Origin: Megalopta genalis
Lineage: Eukaryota > Arthropoda > Insecta > Hymenoptera > Halictidae
DNA length: 64,000 nt
Direction: 5' to 3'
Assembly: GCF_051020955.1 (NCBI RefSeq)
Contig: NC_135029.1
Location: forward strand, 6,590,001-6,654,000
Of the stretch, positions 50,296 to 60,895 are shown piece after piece; position 1 is the stretch's first letter, and the number at the start of each line of letters is the position of its first letter. The translations under genes were made by a program, and so were the position numbers. The notes below the pieces were generated by a model. It saw only the letters and a list, made by a program, of their open reading frames with translations. It ran no database searches and had not been told where the DNA came from.

Positions 50296-50934
50296 AAAAT
50301 TTTTGTAAATCCTTGCTTGCTTCTTCCATAAAATCAATTAAATGAAATGTGTTCTGAATTAAACGAAACACGTCCACTTTTTTGTTACTGAGAGATGAGC
50401 AAACCCATTCTTAAAAATTTCTTGATTTGTCCACATCTAACGAAAATGATTACAATTAAAGGATCAGACTTCAACAAAACTATTTTCCATAATAATATCG
50501 AGGACTGTTCTATAAATAGTTTCCCACAAGAACCTCAAGAAAGGATTTACCTTCTAGAGAAGAGTTGAGAGTTAAAGTTAAAGTTAATGAAACGAATACT
50601 TTAGAGGAATATAATGGATGTATAACTTCGAGACAATAAAACCGGATTTACAATAAGCAATTAAAACATTACCAATATCTTCAATTGAATAATCCGTTAA
50701 AATTTATATTTATTTCCCTGCACTTACACAACTTCATGTTAGAAACACTCAATCGACAACATACAATCAAAAGTAAATACTTTACTATGGTTTACGTACA
50801 CGATATCGAAGAAAATTGCGAATGGATTTTACAATCCCATAAATTTTTACAAAAAACTAATTATTTTAATAAAAAAAATTAAAATTGGCAAATTAATTTC
50901 TACATAATTCGATTCAGCGAGAAGAAGTACTAGA

Positions 50935-51142
50935 AAAATATACTGTTTAAAAAAATTATAGTATAGACAAATTTTGGATAAAAATTGGCCAATTTTGACT
51001 GACGATAACTTCGCGAAAGATCATCGTAAGATGATTAAAAGTCATCATCCTACGATAATATTTTGCGGAGTTATCGTCAGTCCAATCTGACTAATTCCTA
51101 TCTAAAATTTTTCTATGCTATAATTTTTTCAAACAATATCTT
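50935..51142. mobile_element. Fold-back element, ACTGACGATAACT type
   Basis: Left arm AAAAAAATTATAGTATAGAC ... GACTGACGATAACTTCGCGA. The reverse of the right arm reads GAAAAAATTATAGCATAGAA ... GACTGACGATAACTCCGCAA. The centre carries ATCATCGTAAGATGAT facing ATCATCCTACGATAAT. Only this copy was seen in the window. Confidence 0.75.
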
Positions 51143-53070
51143 CAAAATTTGATCCGAAAAACTACTAGTACATTTGGTTTTAAGTTAAAACTGCCTCCCT
51201 TAAGGGACGCACTGTGCGGCCCGCGAGATTCGTGCGGAGGGTCGAAGGGAAGATCGGCGAGGGTGGAAACCCGAAATCTTAAAAAGACCTTACGCGACCT
51301 AGCGCGGTGAACTATCGCGCGCGTTTGCATATCCTTAGGTAAACCCTCTTGCTCCTTGAGCCAAGCCGAATAGTGGGGTTGTGCCAGGAATGCCGAGCAG
51401 AAAGTTTCGGGGCCGACCACCTATATCCCGGAACAGAGAATACCTTAGAGATAAGATCCCCTTGATTCGGGAATTCCGAATTCTCGAGGAGCCTTCCATA
51501 CCGTATCCCAAAATTCCTAGTAAAGTTCATCTCGCTGTATAAACACCTCGGACAAAGATGATCTCTTCGTCGCTCGCCTGACAACGCCGGACTACATAAC
51601 AACTTGTCGGCAAACGAAAGTCGCGATCATTCAAACTGTCGCAATGCCAGCCGGGTTGGCAAATAGAACACACCGGAAAGAAGCGGGCTCTGTCGCGAAA
51701 CGGTTGCGACGCACACTGTTTTCTGGAAACAATCAGAGTCCGACCGGGAAAAAATGACTCGTTCAAACCAAACTTGTTTCGTTTTCAAGAGACTAATGAG
51801 AAAACTGGTCGAATGCGCGAGTAGCCGGCCAAAACGTTTGCTGAAGAACTAATCCCGGTGTTAAGCATCAATTTTTTATGTTCGGAGTGAAAATTCGCAG
51901 TGAAATTAGCTGCTGACGGACGTACAGTGTTTCATTTGCAGTCGTGAATAAATTGGACACCTTTCAAAAGAAACAAACTTTTTTAACATTAAACCTATCA
52001 CGGTCAAATGACTGGTTCCTCATTCGATATTTGTAAAGGTTATAATAACACTTACATGAGAAATGATTGAATAAATTACATTATTGAAGGAAGTATTATA
52101 GTAAAGACTGTATAAAATCTAAATAAATTGGATTTTCACACTTTAACGAGGCATTGTGTAAAAACATATTCGCAAAAATAGCAATTGGATGATATGATAA
52201 AAACAAAAACTGAAGAAATCACGATTTTCAACTATTTTATCTGAGCATACAACGAAGATACAAACGATGCATTTTTTAAGGATCGACAACTTATTTGCAT
52301 GCTGAAAAATTCGCTTTATCAGTTTTAAAGATACTACGTGATATTGAAAACAACTTATGAAAATCAAATTAAAAAACAAATATTTCAACTATGGCACGCG
52401 TTTGAAAAAGTGCATCGTTTTTTCTTTTAATTAACATAACGTCTCAATTTGAACAAGAAATCGGTATATTCGATAGAAGCTACGAGTAACGTTAGATACT
52501 ATGTTTCATCATTAATATTTTACGACAGAAAAATTATGAGATCCGATATTTCGAATTCCTGACTTTTGTCGATTGAGCGGAACACCGTATGACGTACTAT
52601 CGACCATTCTACGTTTTTAAAGACAACGCGATAAACGCGGGATCGTTCAATGCGAGGAGCGGTGTTATTCAGCGAGATATGACGCCTATAAAAACACGCT
52701 ATGCAATTCTATGTCTTCAGTGATCTAAATTCCGAGAACCTGTTTGCACGAAGTATCTCAGGAATGAAATCGGGGCAATCTTTTTGCGTGGTAGCTGTCA
52801 TGAGCTTGTGTACAGTGCCGGTAAAAGTACTCCGACGCTTGCAATCAGCGAGTCTCATAGGCTGCGCGAATTCCTGCGCGAATAAAAATATGAAGAACCA
52901 AGCGAGTCGTTCGGCGGCGGACCATGATCGTAGCTTGATCATGGAAATATGATAATGCGCACACGTAGAAGTACCTTCGACATCTGAATTCACTACCGTC
53001 CAAACATGTTTCGTATGTGAATAGCTGAATTTAGGGTGCTCCATATGAGACGCTATTTATAGTGGACTGC
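51143..53070. other. GC-raised island, no gene proven
   Basis: 51180-51880 is GC-rich. On the minus strand an acceptor ATTCTCTGTTCCGGGATATAG ends at 51421. The frame beyond reads GPETFCSAFLAQPHYSAWLK and reaches a donor-like GTAAGG at 51293. No family recognised, so I keep it as a weak exon candidate only. Confidence 0.3.
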
Positions 53071-53146
53071 GCTTATGTAAACTTCGTTTATGTGAATTTC
53101 GTTCCTTTATGTGAACTTCGTTTTTGTGATCTCCGTTTCTATGAAC
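53071..53146 (+). repeat. Degenerate 15-bp tandem repeat (TTTATGTGAACTTCG)
   Basis: About five units of TTTATGTGAACTTCG with changes, preceded by TATAGTGGACTGCGCTTATG. Subterminal arrays of this form next to a TA are seen in some pogo-type DNA transposons, but no matching second end was found. Confidence 0.6.
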
Positions 53147-53392
53147 TAAATCATAACAGTGACCGGTTAATTGAACTCTATTCTGTCCTAAATTCTTTCA
53201 TATGACCGTGAACACTTATTAACACCCGAATGGCGAACCTTTCTGATAAAATTGTAACAAAGTATGTTTAGGTTGATTTAAAAGTTTATTCATTAATTTG
53301 TTCGTCATACTGTTCGGTGTACCTTTTTCAGAAACTTTAGTCTTCAATTAAACATGTGAAATATTTATGCTGTGCATCCAAGTAGACCCGAG

Positions 53393-53468
53393 CCATACAC
53401 AATTTTCTTCAAAGCTTTTGTAATGAAGTTCCCAAGATGAAATTTTGATTGAAGAACATTGTGTATGG
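53393..53468. repeat. 76-nt hairpin with 20-bp stem
   Basis: CCATACACAATTTTCTTCAA at 53393 pairs with the right arm ending at 53468, whose reverse complement is CCATACACAATGTTCTTCAA: 19 of 20 positions. The loop is 36 bases. The size is like a microRNA precursor, but a short palindromic repeat is equally possible. Confidence 0.7.
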
Positions 53469-53756
53469 ATTTTTCGATTTCATAATTTTTTTCACAAGAA
53501 CATGATCTTTTTTAATACAAAAAAGGAAGTTGGAAAATCACTTTCTACAGAATTCAATACTACATGAAGAGTTATAGAAAGATATACATTTTCCAAATTT
53601 TATCTGAAGTTTTTCTAGTATTTCGTTTTCGACAGAATGGCCCCCTTATTTTATAGATTTTGATAGCTGAAGAATTAAATTTTGTTTCGACTTAGAAAAA
53701 ACGAATGAAATTCATATTAAATAGATTACACACGAAGTCATGAGTCTGACTAACAC

Positions 53757-53948
53757 TAGATTCGCGGAGTACTAAAAACAGCTGTTTTATATTAATTTAT
53801 AACAGTCATTAACGAGTGTTATTGTGTAATATTTACTGCAGATAATACATGTGTTAAATAAATAATTCATAAATATATCTTTACAATCTGAACAATAGTA
53901 AATTAAAGAAGAAAGACCCGTTATTTTCACGGATTCCGTAAACCTAGT
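53757..53948 (+). mobile_element. CACTAG-family MITE, copy 1
   Basis: It begins CACTAGATTCGCGGAGTAC and ends GGATTCCGTAAACCTAGTG, with CTAA on both sides. CACTA ends plus a 4-bp T/CTAA target suggest a piggyBac relative. The interior ACAGCTGTTTTATATTAATT is shared with copies at 23654 and 15109. Confidence 0.62.
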
Positions 53949-55987
53949 GCTAATCGTTATATGTATGTACTTCGAGAGCTTAATTTATCACCATGTCTAC
54001 GTAAACGATCGATTATTCCAACGACCATATCCTCATGATTAGTTCGGTCAAGCGAAGTTCTATCGCGAAATTGTTACAGCTTTTGACACTGAACATAGCT
54101 CGGTCTACTTATTCGTTAACCGTAGTAAATCCGCGTTAATTGCTCCACCAACAAGAATCACTGTCGGACGCTGCACGTTCTGAATCATGTGGCTGTAACA
54201 CGCGGTCCAAAAGAAACAAGTACAACGAGGTAAAAGTGATGCAATAAATGGATAACAGCTGTTACGTCATGTTTCCGTCGTGGATCCCGTCCACCGTTCA
54301 GAGAACAGTGTTCACGGCCGTGTCTATCGGATCTAGAGACCGCAGCAAAGCATTGACCTTACGAACGGCAGGTTCCGCGGAATGTTTTCCAACCGACAAC
54401 GTTTCCAAACTTTTGCTCCAATTGTGAAGCCGCTCGTGACCGAAAATCCGTATGCAAACCGACGTATATATATAGTTAATCCGTTTAATATTTGAACAGC
54501 ACACGGTTCCTCTACTTTTGTGTCCCACATCTCCGCCGCGTGCGCGTCGGATCAACCATAAAGTTTCCGCGTTTCGTTTGAGCAAGTTTGGCAAGTTTCG
54601 CTCTGATAAATCAAAGATTATCGAATACGGATTGCTCGATTTGTTCCGTAAGTTTTCACCATTTTTCAATGCATCCTCGCACTGAACACTGGAGAGTTAT
54701 GATTAAATAGCTCGAGGGAGATTGAAGAATTGATCGGCTTTACGTAGCGAAATGTTCAAGCTATGTCTACGTTGAACATGATATATTTTGGTATTCGTTA
54801 TTCGAGTATGATCTAAGACTAAGCCGCATTGTAATTTATGGATTTCTAAAGATTAACTTTCTGCATGAGGGACGCGGTTATTGTATCGCATTTTCGCAAT
54901 TCGTTATCCAACTATTAGATATCTCACGAGGTTTGTAAAAAATATTTGTAAAACGTGTAAATCATTCTAACACATAGCAAGAACATCTATGCAACCTTCT
55001 AAATTATTCCATGTTCAGATGCCCAGGTTATGAGTGATGAATGAATTCCTTTTTTTTAATTGGAGGTTTTATTCACAATGATCACTTATATATTCTTTCA
55101 CTTATGTTATCATACTATTATTATCATATTTATTTATTTATTCATTTATTAATTCTTTAAACCAGATGGTTTATTTAGCAACTACAGAATTATTATATGC
55201 ATATATGTTCGATATTACTTACTTATGTTAGTTATTATTATTCTAGATTCTTACTAAACATGGTATTTTCTTTCCTGATTAATTCTATTGGTATGTAATT
55301 ACTATACTGCGGACTTTTACACCTGCATCAATTGCAAGAAATAGAAACAAAATAATACACTGACACTTTAAAATTCTTTTAATCTTCTTACTATTGTAAA
55401 TTGCAACTACTCAATTGTGCCATAAAAGCATAGAATCCGCAGTCCAGTAATTACATTTCAACAATTATATTTACATCGAAGAGTCTCACGATTATCCGTA
55501 ATACAAGTTGTGTACGGTAGATCGTGTCCTAATGTTGCACGTTACACCGCTGTAGTGTGAATCCAAAATTAACATCGCGTGTAGAATAACCACAGTTCAA
55601 TTCGGCGTTAATTACATTAGAAATCGGGAACTGAAAGCGACTGACTAAATTCAGCATTCAACTTGTGTAGTAAACTTGATGTATGAACGACCACGGTATG
55701 GTTACCGGCTGCAAACTTTCCTAAATGAATCAAGTCACACCAGAAGAAATGTTGATCAAGTGTTTCCTGAGTTCTACCGGATTCGTAAATTCAACTTACG
55801 TGATTTCTGTCCGTTTCTACGGAAACAATTTATTAGGAAGAATATTTTAAGATTAGAGAGCAGAATAAGTTATTGATTTGGGTACAACATCTTCGGCGAT
55901 CGCTATGAATATAACCGTTGATTGTTATGGTTGTTTGTAAATTATTTGATCGGTTTTTTTCAATAAGCAAATTCACTTGTTTCACAA
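53949..55987. other. No gene recognised
   Basis: 54150-54680 is GC-raised with a 123-codon minus-strand frame lacking any domain. 55060-55260 is very AT-rich. Confidence 0.35.
55303..55446 (+). mobile_element. TAGACTGCGG-family MITE with perfect 8-bp target duplication
   Basis: A 144-bp element with ends TATACTGCGGACTTTTAC and AAGCATAGAATCCGCAGTCC. GTAATTAC stands on both sides (55295-55302 and 55447-55454). This is the clearest copy. It keeps the CATCAATTGCAAGAAATAG block near the left and ACTCAATTGTGCCATAAA near the right. Confidence 0.82.
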
Positions 55988-56059
55988 TGATAACTTTTTT
56001 CGTTACAGTGAGAAGATCTATCGGAAAGTTCTGTCCATTTGTGAAGTGCAAGAAAATAA

Positions 56060-56170
56060 CAAATTTTTCATACATTCAATAATATTTATTGTACAATACA
56101 ATTTTCGTCGTGAAATGATCTCTTGCCAGCGTGATAGCAATATGTAAATACCATTGGACAGTTTGGGAAG
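56060..56170 (-). pseudogene. mariner transposase, C-terminal fragment
   Basis: The minus strand reads LPKLSNGIYILLSRWQEIIS followed by RRKLYC. The pattern GI..L..RW...I....Y is the conserved tail of mariner-family transposases (established family feature). The frame continues to a stop within the terminal repeat. The DD34D catalytic core and DNA-binding domain are missing, removed with most of the interior. It is about 37 codons of recognisable tail, against some 340-350 residues for a full mariner transposase. Confidence 0.65.
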
Positions 56171-56180
56171 AGGAGATACG

Positions 56181-56260
56181 ATTGTTCGAGACTTGTGGCT
56201 CGTTTTTATAGTTACGAATTGTCAACAATTATAAAAACAAGCCGCAAGACTCGAATAATC
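56181..56260. repeat. 80-nt inverted repeat inside the mariner remnant
   Basis: The left arm ATTGTTCGAGACTTGTGGCT and the reverse of the right arm ATTATTCGAGTCTTGCGGCT match with few differences, and pairing continues through CGTTTTTATAGTTACGA. The stem is about 36 bp with a short loop. Confidence 0.75.
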
Positions 56261-56381
56261 AGTTAGACAGACATTACTGTATATGTATGTTACAAATGAA
56301 CATATGCATACGTATTGAAACTTGAACTGACATTAACGGACAGAACTTTCCGATAGATAGAAGTAATAAAAAAAATTGCTT

Positions 56382-57363
56382 TTTTTTCCCTTGATTATTT
56401 ACTTCGTCAGAATATTTTATGTCATATTTAGAAAATATATAAATCAGATGTTTCCAATATAATTTTATAATTTAATTATTGGTCCTCCATAAATTTGATA
56501 AAAATTAATTTTATTTTAGAAAAGTTGATTCAATTAACAACATCGGGGTAAAATTAATTAAATAAATTGTTGATATAAAAGATAATAATGGATATTTACA
56601 AAATTTAATTCAAGAATTATAATAGGTTTAATATAATTTTTGATATAATTTATACAATTTTATATTTTAATTAATTTTTATATAAATTTGACGAGGTAGT
56701 AGTTTAATTAAAGTTTTATAGGACTATTATAGGTTAAATTTAAATTTTAATCAAATGCAACATAATTTCATAATTTGATTAATTTATTTTTATAAACTAA
56801 ATAAGAATTAAATTTAAAAAAAAATTTAATTTAATTGATTATCATATGCTCACGCTAGGTTTTAGCGAGTAAGAGCGACGTAAAACGTAACACGCTTCTG
56901 GCTCACTTTTAACAATTTCCATGACGAAAAAAGTCGTCATGCCCATTGGAGTTATCTTCCTGATGCAACGAAATATTTCGTTATACCCGGTTAACAGGTC
57001 AATAACTTCAATTATGTTGAAACCGTAAAGTAACTAGTATTTCAGTAATATCGTTTTAGTTTACGGTGTCAGATATTTCATAAGGCGGAACACAAGAGAA
57101 CCGTTTCGCTGACCGCGTTAAATAAAAAGCTATTACAAAGGACAAACACACGTCAAACCGTCAGCGTGGATACAGGATGTGTGAAAAAAGTATTTGTACA
57201 TGAGGCCAAGGATTGGACAAAAAGTAATCCTTTGTTTTCACGCTGTACAGTTGGAAGCGGATAAATTGATTCCGTTTCTGTCGCCGAAAATAATTTGAAT
57301 CTTCAAATTGGTTGTTTTAAACCCGCATACATATTGGTATCAATTTTTACACCCTCTCGCAAG
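56382..57363. other. Very AT-rich, then ordinary sequence
   Basis: 56400-56840 is almost pure A/T with recurring AATTTAATT. A small hairpin CATGACGA-aaaaag-TCGTCATG lies at about 56920. Confidence 0.4.
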
Positions 57364-57868
57364 CAGAGTTGAGCATTATTCGAATTGTTTCGAACAAATA
57401 TTTATCTAAGACAATTATCCGAATGAATTTTTTTCAATTCAAATTATTCTATCTATTTATTCGAATAAATTATTCGCACAACTCTTTATTCAAAATTATT
57501 CAAACAATAATGAGAATGATTATTGAGCCGTTTCTGTCTGTACTCAATTTTATAAGAATATATTAATATGATTTCATTCAGGATCAGTTCAATTGAAAAT
57601 ATTTATTATAAATATATAACATTGCGATTATTATAATTATAAAATCTACCCAATGCAACAATTTAAAAAAAAAGGAATATGAAACAATTAAATGGATGAA
57701 TTTCTAAAAATATTCTATAATTTTTATTCCAATCAATTATTTTCTATATCATATTCGGATAAATTTTTATTCAATTGGATGTGTGTATATTCGGTAGTAT
57801 CGAATGAAATTTTGTTCGACAGTCGTCCTCTTTTATCCGTCATCCGAATATTATTTCGCCCAACTCTG
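57364..57868 (+). mobile_element. hAT-like MITE, TTCGAA-rich family, copy F with 8-bp target duplication
   Basis: Ends are CAGAGTTGAGCATTATTCGA and TTTCGCCCAACTCTG. The 8 bases before (CTCGCAAG) and after (CTCACAAG) differ at one position only. An 8-bp duplication together with CAG...CTG ends is typical of the hAT superfamily. There is no transposase, so it is non-autonomous. Confidence 0.8.
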
Positions 57869-60519
57869 CTCACAAGAACCAATACAAGCTCCATTAAATT
57901 GTTTTAAATACCTATTAATTTCTAGATTCCTATATCAGCTTCAAAGGACCGTCGACGATAAAGCTTCCACAGCTTTGGCACAGTAGTGTATTAATATTCA
58001 ATGACTATATTTCACATATTCAAGGACATTTCTGATGCATAATTTAAACGTCTGTCGCATGAGAAATATTCTTGTTCGTTTATTCCAATCACCGCCGTAA
58101 ATCCATCAAATCTTCGAGCTCTTTCGCTGCATTCGACGCAATTGGCCCAGTTCAATAAACATAATGCACCAAAATCAACGCTGAAAGCTACGTGCGGTTG
58201 ACAAGATCCCACGGGAGCACGGAACTACCTACTCCGAATATACATACGTCGCGGGCTCGAAAAACTAATAAAAGCGCCCCTGAATTTCTCGAATCAACAT
58301 ATATTATATTATTCAGCTCTCGAGTGTACATTTTCCAGAAACCAGCGCCGTTTTCCGAATGAAATATATGAAGACAGCGGCAACGTGCCGTGCCTGAAGA
58401 TTTCCCGAAGACTTCCGCTCGCCCCGAGGCGATGGGGTTCGTCGCAGAATTGAAAACTTCGTAACAGAAGAATCGGCCTTAAGATATGGCTCGGAAGGCG
58501 CAGCGAAACGGCTCACTTATGGGAACTAACTACATCTTTATATTCCGACCGCGCGATCTGCGACTATTTTTTGCCACCTGCGAATAGAATTTCGTTGGGT
58601 AGACACTATTTCGTTCCCAGCATCCCCTAGTAATAATAAATTGTTCGTTCTGCGCAAACGTTAAATTGAAATTGCTGCGGGAAAAATTGCTTTCAAATTA
58701 CCAGATCGGCAAACCTTTCGCTGCCCATTTGCTGAAATATGAAGCTTACATAGGAGCACTTAAGAACAATTTTTCTATAAGGTATGCGAATTTCATACGT
58801 GTACGTTGCTAATTTGAGATAATCCAAGGACAACAACCGTATAATCTACAAGAGCATGAAATTTTATTCCGTCTAACATTGTATTAATAAACTGATTTCA
58901 CGCTAAACGAATGAACACGTTGAATACATTTCGCGGGAAATAAATAGTCAGCAATTAACAAGTGATACAAACGTAATTACAGAAATGATGTCAGCATTAC
59001 TCTGCACTGTATTTTTTTTTGTTCAGTCTGCCTTAGCTTCGGGCAGATAATACAGCGTCGCGTTCTCGAGCATGTAACTATCACCTACATCGGCCAGTGG
59101 TCCCTAATTGGCACTTCCGGTGGCGGTAATTTTACGATTTACACTCTGGAGAAGAGGGAACTCTCTTACTCGACTAAACAGACAAATTCCTTGCCGGCAC
59201 TCGGTGAAAACCGAAAAGACAACAATTTTTTCCAGACGGTAAATTGCACAGACCTGTTGCGATAAGATAAATATGCAGCTGGAAACGCGATCTGCGGGAT
59301 TTACGCAAAATTTGATTGCGATTAACGCGCAATTCGTGGAAATTGCCTGTATCAATTAGGGAAGACGCTTTTTGATTCGCCGGTACGCATGCATATACAT
59401 ATACAAATCTTTTCATCAAATATGCACGCATCCGAATCAGAATTTACGCAAAATTCGACAGAAATTAACTGTTATATTTATTGATACGCGAGTCGAATAA
59501 TTCGGAAAATAATATTGACTAAAAAGATTCCGCGGCAATCCGGCGATATTAAAGCTCGAAATGAATGTTATCTTTCTTATCTATGAGCTCGTAATTTGCG
59601 AAGCTCGTTTGAATGCGCATTCAGATTTGCCAAACATATCATCAACGACAAGAAATGCAATATGCAGATGCAACTGTAGACCGTATGCTGACCAGAAACG
59701 AACAAGAATTGTTTAACACAATATAACATTGCATAATTATTCGAACTAACGAGAGTATGCGTTTTACACAATTTCCGTAAGCTAAGTATAAAATAACGTC
59801 GCTTTTAGCGTGAACGATTCTCAATCAAAAACATCCTTTTTATTCGATATCACCTAACACCCTGCTGTAATCCTTTTATTTTTGAAATCCCGGTTACCGG
59901 GTGGTGTATTCTATTAAAATCTTATGGTGCACTAGTAAAAGCGTCCATAAAACAAATGGATATTGATAAACGTTGTTTGCCCGAGAATTGGCAAATGATT
60001 TTTTAATAAAGTTCCTTTACGCTATATTCACGCTACAACCGCACAATACTTTTGTTATTCAAACGTTAAAAGTTGCTCGAATAATCATGAGAGATATTAC
60101 CACATCCAACTAATACTGTTTGTTAGCTATTCCATGCTAAAATAAAACAAAAAAAAGGAATAACAGGATAGCTTCCAACCATGTTTCAGTATTATTTCGA
60201 ATATTTTTTTAAACGTCTGTTACACATGTGAACAATCATGCTGGTAAGACAAACAAACCCCTATCGTCGCTGGAATGTTCAATATTTCTATAATCATTTA
60301 CCGGATGCGTCAACTTTGACCCATATTTGCAGAAGTGTGTGCAAAAATAAAACTCTGACGAAGTTTGTTACAATTTCACCGGATTTAACGTGAATTCTGT
60401 ATTGAGAATTTTATCAACAGCGCCGAGTGTAATTATGTAACAAACAAAAATTGTTTGTTTACACGTAAAATAAATAAAAATCATTTAAAAATATATATAA
60501 CAATGTATAGTTTTTTTGG
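57869..60519. other. No gene recognised
   Basis: GC-raised parts at 58060-58600 and 59040-59400 carry short chance frames only. They lie within a few kilobases of the signal-peptide exon, so intronic enhancers are possible. Confidence 0.35.
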
Positions 60520-60895
60520 AATTTTATGGAAAATATTTTTCCCAATGGACTATAAAGGTAACACAAATTATGGTTAGGCTTATTATGCAATGTCTTTTAT
60601 TTATTGGTTTATTCTAACAAAATGTTAACTAAAATAATACAAAATTATTAAATAAAATTACTATACAAAATGATGTGCTAATTATGATATTCTGCGAAGC
60701 AATTTCTTTTAGTTGTGGAGCAAAGATGAACATTAGCACAATTTGCACATCTTTTCATTTTCTCCGCTTTTTGCATGTTGTGTGCTGGCAAATTGTGTTT
60801 TGTACCAAAAATAACCAATAATTAAATACGACAATCACCAATTTTGAAATGGGGAAAAATGTTTTCCTTAGTCGTGAAGGGGTTAAAGGTCGAAT
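60520..60895 (-). mobile_element. piggyBac-like element remnant
   Basis: Subterminal inverted repeats GGAAAATATTTTTCCCAATG (left) and GGAAAACATTTTTCCCCATT (right, reversed) face each other. The right end is bordered by GGGGTTAA, the piggyBac TTAA target. The minus strand between them encodes a Cys-rich transposase tail. The left boundary is uncertain, and most of the gene is deleted. Confidence 0.65.
60697..60815 (-). pseudogene. piggyBac-like transposase, Cys-rich C-terminus
   Basis: The minus strand reads NLPAHNMQKAEKMKRCANCA, then NVHLCSTTKRNCFAEYHN and a stop. The arrangement C..C.....LC......CF..YH is the zinc-binding-type tail of piggyBac transposases (family feature). About 39 codons are legible, against roughly 500-600 for a full protein. 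The catalytic part is missing. Preserved cysteines suggest the source was intact not very long ago. Confidence 0.68.

Larger units (their letters stand above)
55988..56378 (-). mobile_element. Internally deleted mariner-like element
   Basis: Inverted ends share CTATCGGAAAGTTCTGTCC (left 56018-56036, right 56338-56356 in reverse) with a pyrimidine-rich outer part. On the minus strand, next to the left end, a mariner transposase C-terminus is readable. A long hairpin (56181-56260) lies in the middle where most of the gene should be. The outer boundaries are approximate. Confidence 0.68.
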
